A stretch of DNA of 64,000 bases from Thiomicrospira sp. Lineage in GTDB: Bacteria; Pseudomonadota; Gammaproteobacteria; Thiomicrospirales; Thiomicrospiraceae. Both the position numbers and the translations under genes were made by a program. The DNA lies in the NCBI RefSeq assembly GCF_014859555.1, contig NZ_JACUTY010000002.1:1-64000 (forward strand), in the 5' to 3' direction. This document shows positions 35,093 to 46,018 of this stretch, in pieces. Below the pieces are notes generated by a model that had not been told where the DNA came from, did not search any database, and saw nothing but the letters and a program-made list of their open reading frames with translations. Within the stretch, counting starts at the first letter, position 1; every line of letters begins with the position of its first letter.

Positions 35093-37357
35093 TTACTGCG
35101 TTAAGTTAATAAACAATTTGGGTAATTGTTCGGGTAGGCGCTCGACCTTTTCGATAATGGCGTAGTGGTTGCCGAAAATATCGGCTACGTATTCGTCGGC
35201 TTTGGGGTCCATGTTGATGCAGTAGGTGTAAATGCCTTGATTGGCTAATTCTGTGACCGCTTGTTTGCTGTCTTGAATCAGCATTTTTGGATCTTTAACA
35301 TCAATATCGGCGGGTTCACCGTCAGTCAGAATCAGCATGAGTTTTTTATCGGTTTGTTGTGCCGATAAATAATGCGCCGCATGGCGCATCGCCGCACCCA
35401 TTCTAGTTGAATAGCCCGCTTGCATCGCCGCAATGCGCGATTTAACCGGTTCTGACCAATGCTCGCTGTAGCCTTTGATGTGCTGATAACGCACTTCGTG
35501 ACGTGTGTCTGAACTAAAGCCAGCAATCGCAAACGGATCGCCTAATTGCTCAACCGCCCACGCCAATAAGGCCAAAGCTTCTTGGCTGAGTTCGAGCAGG
35601 GTTTGATTTGTGCCCGCAACTCGTTGATTTAAAGACTCGGACATATCTACCAGCAACATCACTGAAATGGAGCGGCCATCTGGTGTATGGCTGGTGTTTA
35701 TACGTGGGTCGGGTTGTGATCCGCTTTTGTAGTCGATGAGTGAACGAATCGCGACATCCAAATCCAGCTCGTCACCTTCTTCTTGAAAACGCACCCGCAC
35801 TTTATTTTGTGGTTTGAGCATTTCGATCACACGTTTGAGCTGTTTCACCAGGCCGGCATGTTTGGCGAGCAAACTATCAATTTTGTTGGCGTCGCCAGCT
35901 GGGTGCAAACGTTCGTAAACCGTAGTCCATTCAGGACGATAACTTTCGCTAATGTAGTCCCATTCATCGTAATGACGTGGCGGCAGGCCGCCATCAAGGT
36001 CAACTTCGCGGTCTTGATCATCTGGCTGGTATTCGTTTTCGACCGTATCATCGGCTTCGTCACCTTCTTCGTGGAACACCCATAAATAGCGGTTGTCGTC
36101 ACGATAGGAGATTTCAGTGTCGGTGAAATAGATATTCGGCAAACTGTCGGTTTGTTTACGGCTTTTAACAAAATAATGCGTTGCGAGATCACGCAGGTCT
36201 TCAATGCTGGAGTTTTCGCCCTTTTGCATGATCTGGTTAAACTTTTCAACCATTTCTTCGATTAATGCATCATTGGGTTTAAAGTCTGGATCTAGCAAAG
36301 CACGCGATAAACGAGTTGAACGGTAACGCAAACAGGACTCTTGACTATCATCGCAACTACCTTCAACCGGAATCGGGTGCAAACCCAAAAACAGTTTTTT
36401 CAAACCCGGAAAACGCGCAATAGCGAGTGAGTCCACGCGACAATCTTCAAACAGTTCAAGAAATAATTGCACTTGCGGTGCCATATTGTCGCCGTTGGTG
36501 GGTTTTGACCAGGTGTAATGCGCCATCATATGCATCAGCATGGCGCGATAACGATCTAAACCTGACACGCCATTTAACTCGTCGTACATATCCGGCACAC
36601 GCATGGCGTCGTCTTCAATATAGGGAATCGGTTTTTTGATTTGGTCAAATGCGGTCGAAAAACTCACAAACAGTCGATCTTGATCCCAAAGCGCGCTTTG
36701 CAACATATCCAGCTGACGTTCGACATCTTTAAACACTACCCCGTGGCGTTCGCGTTGCATGATGTTTTTAGAGTCCGCTGATTGCAGTGCAAAATATTCA
36801 GCTTGTTGATCCGGAAAGTGTTGGTAGTTACGAATACCGTAATCCATCCAACGACCTAGTCCGTCTAAAGTCAATTTACCCACTAAAAACGGCACTTGAT
36901 CCAGCATCGGAATCAGGCCTTTGCTTTCATACATCGACTGGTGTCCGTGAATTACGGTTTGAGTGCGGTCAATAAAGTCATCCAGCATCGCCAGATATAC
37001 GTTGAGCTGTTCAACCTGATCAATTCGACGGTTTAGTGAGGCGAGACTTTGCAAAAAAGGCACGATGGCTTTGCTGTTTGGGCTGCGTGCCAGTTTATAA
37101 GCATAGTCGGCCACCGCACTGAGCGAGGCTTCGCCCAGATGGCTGGCAATGCTGGGCATCTCATCTAAATAAATGATAGCCGGTTCGGCACCTCGTCCCA
37201 TTTTACAAAGTAGTTGGGCTTTTTCTAGATAGGTGTTTAAGCCGGTTTCCGACAAACATTCCCGAGCCAGTGCCACACATTGGGGGAAAATTTGCTGAAC
37301 CTGCTCAAAGCCACAATTGAGTTGCTTGCGGTAGGTTTCAAGTAATTCTTGCGTCAT
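35093..37357 (-). CDS. cbbO: CbbO, RuBisCO activase subunit with von Willebrand A domain
   Basis: 754 residues from ATG 37357; the frame extends 43 codons further, overlapping cbbQ, without support. The C-terminal vWA domain has the MIDAS motif DMSES (571-575), a threonine in STRMGAAMRHA and LILTDGEP. The long N-terminal helical part matches CbbO/NorD proteins. Together with the CbbQ hexamer, CbbO frees inhibited RuBisCO, binding it through the MIDAS domain. It follows cbbQ by 13 bases. Confidence 0.93.
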   Translation of the reverse strand: MTQELLETYRKQLNCGFEQVQQIFPQCVALARECLSETGLNTYLEKAQLLCKMGRGAEPAIIYLDEMPSIASHLGEASLSAVADYAYKLARSPNSKAIVPFLQSLASLNRRIDQVEQLNVYLAMLDDFIDRTQTVIHGHQSMYESKGLIPMLDQVPFLVGKLTLDGLGRWMDYGIRNYQHFPDQQAEYFALQSADSKNIMQRERHGVVFKDVERQLDMLQSALWDQDRLFVSFSTAFDQIKKPIPYIEDDAMRVPDMYDELNGVSGLDRYRAMLMHMMAHYTWSKPTNGDNMAPQVQLFLELFEDCRVDSLAIARFPGLKKLFLGLHPIPVEGSCDDSQESCLRYRSTRLSRALLDPDFKPNDALIEEMVEKFNQIMQKGENSSIEDLRDLATHYFVKSRKQTDSLPNIYFTDTEISYRDDNRYLWVFHEEGDEADDTVENEYQPDDQDREVDLDGGLPPRHYDEWDYISESYRPEWTTVYERLHPAGDANKIDSLLAKHAGLVKQLKRVIEMLKPQNKVRVRFQEEGDELDLDVAIRSLIDYKSGSQPDPRINTSHTPDGRSISVMLLVDMSESLNQRVAGTNQTLLELSQEALALLAWAVEQLGDPFAIAGFSSDTRHEVRYQHIKGYSEHWSEPVKSRIAAMQAGYSTRMGAAMRHAAHYLSAQQTDKKLMLILTDGEPADIDVKDPKMLIQDSKQAVTELANQGIYTYCINMDPKADEYVADIFGNHYAIIEKVERLPEQLPKLFINLTQ

Positions 37358-37370
37358 GTTTTTCACGGAA

Positions 37371-38171
37371 TTAAGCAAAAACCATATTAATGGCGTTATC
37401 CAAGGTTTCGCGAATATCCGCGTCATCGGTAATCGGACGAACCAATGCCATACGACAGGCATCTTGCTTCTCAACACCCTGTGCAATCAAGGTGGCGGCG
37501 TACACCATCAAACGTGTGGAAATACCTTCATCCAAACCGTGACCTTTTAGTTTACGGGCGGCTTCACCAATTTGAACCAATTTTTTCGCGACTTCCAACT
37601 CCACGCCAGATTCTTTGACCAGAATCTCAGCTTCGACATAAGCCGGCGCATAATCAAAATCTAACGCGCAAAAACGTTGCTTAGTTGACTGTTTTAAGTC
37701 CTTCATCAAACTTTGATAGCCCGGGTTATAGGAAATCACCAATTGAAAATCTGGGTGTGCTTTAACCAACTCGCCTTTTTTGTCGAGTGACAATTCACGA
37801 CGGTGGTCGGTTAGCGCATGAATAACCACCATGGTATCTTGGCGTGCTTCGACCACTTCATCCAGATAACAAATCGCACCATGACGTGCCGCCAGTGTTA
37901 AAGGCCCGTCTACCCAACGTGTGCCACTTGAATCTAATAAAAAACGACCGACTAAATCTGAAGCGGTAATGTCTTCGTTACATGAAACGGTGATTAAAGG
38001 TTTGCCAAGTTTCCAGGCCATGTGTTCAATAAAACGCGATTTACCACAACCTGTTGGGCCTTTAACCATCACCGGCAGACGCGCATTGTAAGCGGCTTGG
38101 TATAACGAAACCTCGTTGCTCTGTGCTTGGTAAAACGGTTCTTTTTCGATGTTATATTGGCTAATATCCAT
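37371..38171 (-). CDS. cbbQ: CbbQ, AAA+ RuBisCO activase motor
   Basis: 266 residues, standard CbbQ length. Walker A GPTGCGKS (38-45), Walker B CYLDE (101-105), sensor motif VISYNPGYQSL. CbbQ forms a hexamer that uses ATP to remodel inhibited RuBisCO with CbbO. It is downstream of cbbM but separated from it by a terminator and a long hairpin, so its level is probably lower than that of cbbM. Confidence 0.95.
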   Translation of the reverse strand: MDISQYNIEKEPFYQAQSNEVSLYQAAYNARLPVMVKGPTGCGKSRFIEHMAWKLGKPLITVSCNEDITASDLVGRFLLDSSGTRWVDGPLTLAARHGAICYLDEVVEARQDTMVVIHALTDHRRELSLDKKGELVKAHPDFQLVISYNPGYQSLMKDLKQSTKQRFCALDFDYAPAYVEAEILVKESGVELEVAKKLVQIGEAARKLKGHGLDEGISTRLMVYAATLIAQGVEKQDACRMALVRPITDDADIRETLDNAINMVFA

Positions 38172-38197
38172 GACCTGACCTTTTAAAATACGATGAA

Positions 38198-38243
38198 GTT
38201 ACTTTTAATAAAGCACCAGGCCTGGTGGTTTATTAAAAGTAAC
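38198..38243. repeat. 46-bp hairpin with CCAGGCCTGG at its tip, cbbM-cbbQ gap
   Basis: Arms of 23 bases pair with a single mismatch; the outer part is GTTACTTTTAATAAA and the tip is the CCAGGCCTGG palindrome. It begins 26 bases upstream of the cbbQ start, so it may affect transcript stability or cbbQ translation. Confidence 0.88.
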
Positions 38244-38278
38244 CTAACTATGATTAACACTGAAATTGTCGATAGGTA

Positions 38279-38308
38279 AAAAAACCCCTGCTAATTGGCA
38301 AGGGTTTT
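38279..38308 (-). terminator. Terminator after cbbM
   Basis: On the minus strand ACCCTTGCC and GCAGGGGT pair with one mismatch around AATTA, followed by TTTTTTT. It lies about 20 bases after the cbbM stop and would attenuate cbbQO expression. Confidence 0.85.
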
Positions 38309-38328
38309 ATCTGCTAAATAAGCATTAC

Positions 38329-39708
38329 TTATTTATGAACGCCTAACTTTTCTCTCCAACCTGGATAGATTTTGTCAGCGTCAGCTGGGAAGGACTCAAA
38401 CGCACGTGCGAATTCTTGGTGATCTTTCGCGAATTCAATTGGGTCAGCTCCTTGCTGCCAACACTCATAAGCCTGGCGTAAAGAGATCGCACCGGCGGCT
38501 GGGCTGTCGATGTGACCATAAGAACCACCACCAGAGGTGTTGATAACGTTGCCGTGACCTAAGTTTGCGAAGAAACCAGGTAGACGTAGCGCGTTCATAC
38601 CACCAGAGATGATTGGTGTAGTTGGCTTCATGCCGTTCCACTTCTGGTAGAAGAATGGCCCTTGACACTCATCACGCTCGATCATGTATGCAATGTTTTT
38701 GTCTTCATTGCCGCCTTCCATTTTACCGAAGCCCATCGTACCCACGTGGATACCTGACGCCCCTTGTAAACGGGAGATTTTAGACAATACAAATGCGGTA
38801 TAACCACGATTAGCAGAAGGCGATGTGATCGCACCATGACCCGCACGGTGGTAATGTAAGTACTGTGAAGGATAATTACGACGTGCGGTTGTGATCATGC
38901 CTGGACCACCCACATAACCGTCAACTAGGAATGCAACGTTCTGTGCAAACTCACCAAACGCTTCTAGGATGTAATCGGCACGGTAAAGCATTTCGTAATG
39001 ATCATCTGCAGTGATGTTTGCAGAGAACAATTTAGCTTGACCGGTTTCGTCTTGTGCACGTTTCATCGCATCAACAACTAAAGGCATAACTTTTTTCATT
39101 GGCGCGAAAACTTGGTTACCTTGTGGTTCATCATTTTTGATGAAGTCGCCACCCAACCAGAACTGGTAGGCTGCATTAGCAAATGGTTCTGGGCGTAAGC
39201 CCAATTTTGGCTTGATGATCGTACCGGCGATGTAACCACCGTTTTTGTAATCACGGCCAAGAATACGCCACATATCAGAAATGTCTTTTGCAGGGCCGTC
39301 AAACAAATGCAACTTAGTTTCTGGAACCCAGAAATCTACCATCTGTAGGTTTTTAACGTCGCCCATACCTTGGTTGTTACCAATCGCCAAGGTTAGGAAA
39401 GAAACCAACATGGTTTTGCCATCTGTCGCGTTACGGTCAAACAGATCGAATGGATAAGCGATTTTAATCACATGATTGGCTTCGTCGATTTCATAAACCA
39501 AAGCATCCACGCCTTTAGTGAAATCATCTGTCGTACAAACTTCAACGTTGGTGCCAGTTGAAGATTCCGCCGCAATGTGTGCCGCGACTTCTAAATAACC
39601 ATAACCTGCGACCTGCTCCATGTTATAAGCCACCAAAATATGGTTTTGACCTGCAATTAGGTCTTCTTCTTTCAAACTCAAGTCCGCATAACGATTTGAC
39701 TGATCCAT
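38329..39708 (-). CDS. cbbM: Form II ribulose-bisphosphate carboxylase
   Basis: 459 residues, colinear with Rhodospirillum rubrum RuBisCO. K166 lies in [15 protein letters not shown] and the carbamylated K191 in [14 protein letters not shown], at the same numbers as in R. rubrum. The TMGFGKMEG loop 6 lysine and the SGGMNALR and [10 protein letters not shown] phosphate-binding loops are intact. It fixes CO2 onto ribulose bisphosphate and works best at high CO2. GAGGT precedes the start. It follows its regulator cbbR and precedes cbbQO, with no small subunit, as expected for form II. Confidence 0.98.
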   Translation of the reverse strand: MDQSNRYADLSLKEEDLIAGQNHILVAYNMEQVAGYGYLEVAAHIAAESSTGTNVEVCTTDDFTKGVDALVYEIDEANHVIKIAYPFDLFDRNATDGKTMLVSFLTLAIGNNQGMGDVKNLQMVDFWVPETKLHLFDGPAKDISDMWRILGRDYKNGGYIAGTIIKPKLGLRPEPFANAAYQFWLGGDFIKNDEPQGNQVFAPMKKVMPLVVDAMKRAQDETGQAKLFSANITADDHYEMLYRADYILEAFGEFAQNVAFLVDGYVGGPGMITTARRNYPSQYLHYHRAGHGAITSPSANRGYTAFVLSKISRLQGASGIHVGTMGFGKMEGGNEDKNIAYMIERDECQGPFFYQKWNGMKPTTPIISGGMNALRLPGFFANLGHGNVINTSGGGSYGHIDSPAAGAISLRQAYECWQQGADPIEFAKDHQEFARAFESFPADADKIYPGWREKLGVHK

Positions 39709-39753
39709 TTAACTTACCTCAATAATAGACGGATAACCGTCTTTAACTATTTG

Positions 39754-39773
39754 TTATTGATAAAAACCAATAA
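39754..39773. promoter_or_regulatory. Inverted repeat upstream of cbbM, candidate CbbR site
   Basis: TTATTG and CAATAA are perfect inverted copies 8 bases apart, matching the T-N11-A layout of LysR-type sites, 46-65 bases before the cbbM start. GACGG-ATAA-CCGTC (39728-39741) forms a small hairpin nearer the start. Confidence 0.45.
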
Positions 39774-39842
39774 CCCCAAAATCTTTAAGGCCAGTTTATA
39801 GGAACTAAGAATTTATACAAATCAATATATTAAATGAGAATG

Positions 39843-39858
39843 ATAGATTTTTATCTAT
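39843..39858. promoter_or_regulatory. Second inverted repeat before cbbM, candidate CbbR site
   Basis: ATAGAT-TTTT-ATCTAT is a perfect inverted repeat about 135 bases upstream of cbbM, just past the cbbR stop. It could be the upstream recognition site of a LysR-type activator, or a cbbR end hairpin. Confidence 0.4.
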
Positions 39859-39862
39859 ACCT

Positions 39863-40819
39863 TTACTGTAGAAGGCTTTCAATTTTCTTTGTTAGGCTAT
39901 TTACTTCAAGTTTTAACAACTCAATTAACTTCTGTGCCGCAACTGAATGCAGCTTGCCTTTTGATGAAACAAGATACCACTGGCGACGAATCGGAAATCC
40001 TTCAACATTCAAAATGACAATTTCTCCCTGTTCAACATAATTTATAACGGTGGCAAGTGAGGCCACCGTGATACCCAGGTTTTGCATCAATCCTAAACGA
40101 ACCACTTCGTTACCACCCAAAATCATCTTGATGTTGGGTGTGAAACTTTGTTTTTGAAAGGCATTTTCTACTTGGGCTCGTTTACCGGATCCTTTTTCAC
40201 GCATTAAAATTGGAATATTGGTCAGCTCATCTAATTTAATTTTTGATTTTTTAGCTAAGGGATGGGACTTGTGTGCGACAAAAGCCAATGGATTCGGAGC
40301 CAACTTTTCGGAGTCTACATTCAAACCCTCTGGCGGCTCTCCGAGTATATAAAAGTCGTCTTCATTTTTTTGTATTCGATCGAGTAATTGCTCCTTGTTT
40401 CCGACAGTCATCGCTATTTTAACTTCTGGATATCGTTCGACATACTCTTGTATCACTTTAGGTATAAAATATTGTGCCGAAGAAACCACAGAAAATTTAA
40501 CTCGCCCACCTGAAAAACCTTTTTGATTTTTAATTCGATCTTCCGCGAACACTAGTTTTTCAAGTATGTCTTTAGCCGCTTCATAAAGTATTTCACCCGC
40601 TTGAGTTAAAAATACTTTCCGGCCAATCAGTTCAAATAACTGGACTTCAAGTGCATCGGCCATTTTTTTAACCTGCATTGAAACCGTTGGTTGAGTAAGG
40701 TGCAATTCTTCTGCCGCTCGCGTAAAACTTTTATGTCTTGCGATCGCCTCAAATACTTGAAGCTGACGAATGGTTGCATGTCGAATTAATTGATAAGGCT
40801 TATCTGCCACTTTAATCAC
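39863..40819 (-). CDS. cbbR: CbbR, LysR-type regulator of RuBisCO genes
   Basis: 318 residues. N-terminal winged helix with ATIRQLQVFEAIARHKSFT and AAEELHLTQPTVSMQVKKM, then the two-lobed effector domain with SGGRVKFSVVSSAQYF and LMREKGSGKR, typical of CbbR. It senses a carbon-metabolism signal and activates cbb promoters. It lies directly upstream of cbbM in the same direction. The start codon is unusual: GTG at 40817-40819, overlapping a CCAGGCCTGG copy, with no clear ribosome-binding site. A related paralogue is at 61890. Confidence 0.93.
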   Translation of the reverse strand: MIKVADKPYQLIRHATIRQLQVFEAIARHKSFTRAAEELHLTQPTVSMQVKKMADALEVQLFELIGRKVFLTQAGEILYEAAKDILEKLVFAEDRIKNQKGFSGGRVKFSVVSSAQYFIPKVIQEYVERYPEVKIAMTVGNKEQLLDRIQKNEDDFYILGEPPEGLNVDSEKLAPNPLAFVAHKSHPLAKKSKIKLDELTNIPILMREKGSGKRAQVENAFQKQSFTPNIKMILGGNEVVRLGLMQNLGITVASLATVINYVEQGEIVILNVEGFPIRRQWYLVSSKGKLHSVAAQKLIELLKLEVNSLTKKIESLLQ

Positions 40820-40829
40820 CAGGCCTGGT
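40818..40829. repeat. CCAGGCCTGG palindrome at the cbbR start codon
   Basis: ACCAGGCCTGGT occupies the GTG start codon and the ribosome-binding region of cbbR. Confidence 0.9.
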
Positions 40830-40854
40830 TGTGTTTGTAGGAACTATTAAAACA

Positions 40855-40882
40855 AAAAAACCCAGGACAAGCCCGGGTTTTC
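40855..40882 (-). terminator. Terminator after fba
   Basis: On the minus strand ACCCGGG and CCTGGGT pair around a short loop and are followed by seven T. It separates fba from cbbR. Confidence 0.88.
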
Positions 40883-40907
40883 AAGATATAAGATTTCGTT
40901 TTAAATC

Positions 40908-41972
40908 TTATTTTACGATTTGGTTCAATGAACCCGCCGCGTAACGTGCTTGCATTTCTTCTAGGCCAATCGCTTTGATCTTAGAACCATGACCTGCACA
41001 ACCAAAGGCTTCGAAGCGGGCTTTACAGATTTCCATCATCGCATCTTCAGCCGCTTTGTAAAATTTACGCGGATCGAAGTTTGATGTATTTTCGGCTAGG
41101 TGCTTACGAATCGCACCGGTAGAAGCCATACGTAAGTCGGTATCTATGTTTACTTTACGCACGCCGTACTTGATACCTTCAACAATGGCTTCAACTGGTA
41201 CACCGTAAGTTTGACCCATATCACCACCATAATTGTTGATGATAGTTAGCCATTCTTCAGGAACAGAAGATGAACCATGCATCACAAGGTGAGTGGTTGG
41301 GATACGCTCGTGGATCTTTTTGATCTGGTCGATTTTCAATACGTCATCAGATGGCTTAGAAGTAAACTTGTAAGCGCCGTGTGACGTACCTACCGCTACC
41401 GCTAAACAGTCAACATTGGTGTCTTTTACAAACTGAGCCGCTTCTTCTGGATCAGTCAACAAAGCTGAGTGATCTAGCTTCTCGTCAGAACCATGACCGT
41501 CTTCTTCACCCATCATGCCTGTTTCTAGTGAACCTAAGCAACCTAGCTCACCTTCAACCGATACACCACCCGCGTGAGCGATTTTAACCACTTCTGCTGT
41601 AATGCCTGCGTTGTATTCATAAGATGCTGGGGTTTTCATATCAGACATCAAAGAACCGTCCATCATTACCGAAGTAAAGCCAGACTGGATTGCACGTAAA
41701 CAAACGCCTACGTCTGAACCGTGATCCTGGTGCATAACCACCGGAACGTTCGGGAACATTTCAACGGCACCCTGTACTAGGTGACGCAACATAGGTTCAC
41801 CTGCATACTTACGTGCGCCAGCTGAACCTTGTAGGATAACAGGTGAGTCAACTGCGGCCGCAGCACGCATAATTGCACGAACCTGTTCCATGTTGTTTAC
41901 GTTAAACGCTGGCATACCGAACTGATGTTCTGCTGCGTAGTCCATTAATTCACGAAGTGTAATCATCGCCAT
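40908..41972 (-). CDS. fba: Class II fructose-bisphosphate aldolase, Calvin-cycle type
   Basis: 354 residues, the length of the Calvin-cycle class II group. Zinc ligands lie in [10 protein letters not shown] and GTSHGAYKF and in LVMHGSSSV; the catalytic aspartate is in the first of these. [11 protein letters not shown] and [10 protein letters not shown] bind phosphate. It joins dihydroxyacetone phosphate to glyceraldehyde 3-phosphate or erythrose 4-phosphate. AAAGGAG supports ATG 41972. It follows pyk in the carbon-fixation block. Confidence 0.96.
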   Translation of the reverse strand: MAMITLRELMDYAAEHQFGMPAFNVNNMEQVRAIMRAAAAVDSPVILQGSAGARKYAGEPMLRHLVQGAVEMFPNVPVVMHQDHGSDVGVCLRAIQSGFTSVMMDGSLMSDMKTPASYEYNAGITAEVVKIAHAGGVSVEGELGCLGSLETGMMGEEDGHGSDEKLDHSALLTDPEEAAQFVKDTNVDCLAVAVGTSHGAYKFTSKPSDDVLKIDQIKKIHERIPTTHLVMHGSSSVPEEWLTIINNYGGDMGQTYGVPVEAIVEGIKYGVRKVNIDTDLRMASTGAIRKHLAENTSNFDPRKFYKAAEDAMMEICKARFEAFGCAGHGSKIKAIGLEEMQARYAAGSLNQIVK

Positions 41973-42086
41973 CTGCGAAACTCCTTTATTGGTTTCAAAA
42001 AAATTCTTAGCCCGTGGGCACTTATTCTGTCTGTTTCATAACCCATGCCAGCCTTTAGCTAACAACGGGTTATTTTCCCTTATAAT

Positions 42087-43526
42087 TCAAGGGACTTTTA
42101 CGATCTCTAATCGATTAGTTCCGCCCATAGTGCCGCGTTGTTCGCCACGAGTCAAGATGACTAAATCACCTTCTTGCACAATGCCAAACTTTTTAAGCTG
42201 AGCCAACACGTTTTGTTGAATTTCTTCATCATTTAAACCGGTGTAATCAACCATTGATGGATAAACACCACGATACATACACACTTTACGACGTGTGCTT
42301 AAGTGCGGTGTTAGTGCAAAAATTGGAATACCGGAACTAATACGAGACATCAATAAAGGTGTATTACCCGATTCTGTTAAAGCCGCAATACACTTAACAT
42401 TAAAGTGGTTAGCGGCATACATGGTCGCCATTGCTATAGTTTCATCAACGGCATTGAAATAGTCTTCAATTCGGTGCATCGAGTGCCGCGTAGAACGCGA
42501 TTTTTCGGCTTCATGACAAATGCGCCCCATGGTTTCAATAACCTGAGAGGGGAAACGACCAGTCGCCGTTTCACCAGACAACATGACCGCATCTGAACCG
42601 TCCATTACGGCGTTAGCCACATCAAATACTTCGGCACGTGTCGGAATCGCATTTTCAATCATGGTTTCCATCATCTGAGTCGCGGTAATTGTGACGCGGT
42701 TTAATTGACGAGCACGTTTGATAATTTTCTTTTGCAAGGCTGGTAGTTGCGCATCACCCACTTCTACACCCAAGTCACCACGTGCAATCATCACGACGTC
42801 TGAGGCCAATATAATGCCATCTAAAGTTTCATCATCCGCTACCGCTTCGGCACGTTCTATCTTGGATACGATACTGCAATGTAAACCGGCTTGAGCGGCT
42901 AAGGTACGGCAATATTCAACGTCTTCGGCAGAGCGTGGGAAAGACAACGCCAAGTAGTCTGCGTCTATTTTGGCGGCCGTTAGGATATCTTCTTTATCTT
43001 TTTCTGTTAAGGCACTAGCGGATAAACCACCACCCATTAAGTTGATGCCTTTATTATTAGATAAAGTACCGCCAACTGTTACCGTACATTCCACACGCTC
43101 ACCAACCACTTGGTTAACCTGCATCACAATACGACCGTCATCTAACAATAATAAATCACCTGCCTTAACGTCATAAGGCAGGTTTTTATAGGTTAAACCA
43201 ACCTCTTGCTGATTGCCCGCTTCATTACCTACTGCATTATCTAAGGCAAATTGAGCACCATCTTCAAGCTCAATTGGTCCATTTTTAAATTTAGCGATTC
43301 GAATCTTCGGACCTTGAAGGTCAACCAACACAGCGACTTCGCGATTTAATTTAGCCGCGGCTTCACGAATCCAGTTAGCTCGATCAATATGATCCTCTGC
43401 CGACCCGTGTGACATATTAATACGTACAACATCTACACCTGCTTTAATAATGCGCTCGATTTCGCCAGGACGATCCGTCGCAGGGCCAAGTGTAGCAACA
43501 ATTTTTGTTCTTCTCATAGAAACCAT
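42087..43526 (-). CDS. pyk: Pyruvate kinase
   Basis: 479 residues with MRRTKIVATLGPAT, VRINMSHG, the metal site MIARGDLGVEVG, TATQMMETMI and SDAVMLSGETATG. The C-terminal effector domain ends in LVILTRGEQRGTMGGTN. It converts phosphoenolpyruvate to pyruvate with ATP formation, letting fixed carbon leave the cycle toward biosynthesis. AAAGGAAAAG precedes ATG 43526. It sits between pgk and fba, the only gene of the block not needed for the cycle itself. Confidence 0.96.
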   Translation of the reverse strand: MVSMRRTKIVATLGPATDRPGEIERIIKAGVDVVRINMSHGSAEDHIDRANWIREAAAKLNREVAVLVDLQGPKIRIAKFKNGPIELEDGAQFALDNAVGNEAGNQQEVGLTYKNLPYDVKAGDLLLLDDGRIVMQVNQVVGERVECTVTVGGTLSNNKGINLMGGGLSASALTEKDKEDILTAAKIDADYLALSFPRSAEDVEYCRTLAAQAGLHCSIVSKIERAEAVADDETLDGIILASDVVMIARGDLGVEVGDAQLPALQKKIIKRARQLNRVTITATQMMETMIENAIPTRAEVFDVANAVMDGSDAVMLSGETATGRFPSQVIETMGRICHEAEKSRSTRHSMHRIEDYFNAVDETIAMATMYAANHFNVKCIAALTESGNTPLLMSRISSGIPIFALTPHLSTRRKVCMYRGVYPSMVDYTGLNDEEIQQNVLAQLKKFGIVQEGDLVILTRGEQRGTMGGTNRLEIVKVP

Positions 43527-43700
43527 TTAAATTACTTTTCCTTTCTTAAAAGGGCTTATGCTCAGTAAGATGGCTCGCAAAATAAACTGTTACCCCTAAT
43601 CGGGGAATAGACACATCCGGCCTAAACAGCAATTCACTTCCCGAGACACCCTGTTACTTCCATAAGCCAATTCTTTATAAATGCGCACCAAACCTAGGAT

Positions 43701-43714
43701 CACCAGGCCTGGTG
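43701..43714. repeat. CCAGGCCTGG palindrome between pgk and pyk
   Basis: CACCAGGCCTGGTG lies just after the pgk stop. The 200-base gap also has a small CCCC-TAATC-GGGG hairpin at 43593; no gene is visible in it. Confidence 0.88.
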
Positions 43715-43728
43715 CTTGATAAACCCGC

Positions 43729-44910
43729 TTATTTAGCGGCGCGTTTTTCCAGCATATCAACCGCTGGTAGTTTTTTGCCTTCCAAAAACTCTAGGAAAGC
43801 ACCACCGCCTGTTGAAATATAAGATACTTGATCTTCAATACCATACTTATCAATCGCCGCTAAAGTGTCACCACCGCCCGCAATTGAAAAGGCCTTTGAT
43901 TCAGCAATCGCTTTAGAGATGGTTTTAGTGCCTTCTCCAAATTGATCAAACTCAAATACACCCACCGGCCCATTCCAAACAACCGTACCGGCGTTTTTAA
44001 TGATTTCAGCCAATTCAGCGGCTGTTTTCGGCCCAATATCAAAAATCATGTCGTCATCAGACACTTCAGACACATCTTTGGTTTCAGCCGCGGCGGTTTC
44101 AGAAAACTCTTTACCGGTTACCACATCTTGCGCTAGAGGAATCGAAGCACCACGACCGTTCATGATCTCGTTAAGCTTGTTCGCGGTTGGAACCAAATCG
44201 TCTTCACAAAGAGATTTACCCACATTATGCCCAGCCGCTTTGATGAAGGTGTTGGCAATACCGCCACCTACGACCAACTGATCTACAACCGTAGATAAAG
44301 ATTCTAAAACCGTCAATTTAGTCGATACTTTAGAACCACCGACAATCGCCACTAATGGACGTGCTGGCTCTTTCAATGCTTTTGTTAATGCGTCTAGTTC
44401 TTCCGTTAACAACAAACCGGCACAAGCGACAGGTGCATATACACCCGCGCCATGGGTAGAACCCTGTGCACGATGAGCGGTACCAAAGGCATCCATTACA
44501 TACACGTCACATAATGCCGCGTACTGCTTAGATAACTCTTCAGTGTTTTTCTTCTCACCGACGTTAAAACGTACGTTTTCAAGAAGAACTAACTCGCCTT
44601 CAGCGACATCAAAACCACCATTTAGGTAGTCTTTGATTAAACGGACGTCTTTACCCAGCTTTTCAGATAGGTTAGCTGCAACCGGAGCCAAAGAGTTTTC
44701 TTCAGAGAAAACCCCTTCTTCTGGACGACCAAGGTGTGACATAACCATCACCTTAGCGCCAGCTTTCATCGCCGATTCAAACGTTTTCATTGACGCACGA
44801 ATACGTGCATCAGATGTTACTTTACCGCCTTTAACTGGAACGTTAAGGTCAGCACGAATTAATACGCGCTTACCCTTAAGATCCAAATCGGCCATTCGAA
44901 TAAAAGACAT
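43729..44910 (-). CDS. pgk: Phosphoglycerate kinase
   Basis: 393 residues from ATG 44910 (AAGGGG upstream; the frame extends 12 codons without support). [33 protein letters not shown] and the C-terminal [14 protein letters not shown] are typical. It phosphorylates 3-phosphoglycerate in the Calvin cycle. It begins 10 bases after gap and is cotranscribed with it. Confidence 0.97.
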   Translation of the reverse strand: MSFIRMADLDLKGKRVLIRADLNVPVKGGKVTSDARIRASMKTFESAMKAGAKVMVMSHLGRPEEGVFSEENSLAPVAANLSEKLGKDVRLIKDYLNGGFDVAEGELVLLENVRFNVGEKKNTEELSKQYAALCDVYVMDAFGTAHRAQGSTHGAGVYAPVACAGLLLTEELDALTKALKEPARPLVAIVGGSKVSTKLTVLESLSTVVDQLVVGGGIANTFIKAAGHNVGKSLCEDDLVPTANKLNEIMNGRGASIPLAQDVVTGKEFSETAAAETKDVSEVSDDDMIFDIGPKTAAELAEIIKNAGTVVWNGPVGVFEFDQFGEGTKTISKAIAESKAFSIAGGGDTLAAIDKYGIEDQVSYISTGGGAFLEFLEGKKLPAVDMLEKRAAK

Positions 44911-44920
44911 AGCTTTCCCC

Positions 44921-45928
<1,008 letters not shown>

Positions 45929-45970
45929 CTAATTGATGAGGTGTTTAAAACGCCTGTTTTAAACACAACA

Positions 45971-45994
45971 AACTCGCCAGAAAACTGGCGAGTT
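45971..45994. terminator. Hairpin between tkt and gap
   Basis: AACTCGCCAG and CTGGCGAGTT pair perfectly around AAAA. Only a weak T-rich tail follows on the minus strand, so this may be a partial terminator or an RNA-processing hairpin that sets tkt/gap ratios. Confidence 0.6.
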
Positions 45995-46018
45995 AAACTT
46001 TAAAAATAAAACTTTTGA

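Noticed and set aside
37358-37486. N-terminal extension of CbbO
   Set aside because: It would overlap cbbQ by over 100 bases; ATG 37357 fits known CbbO starts.
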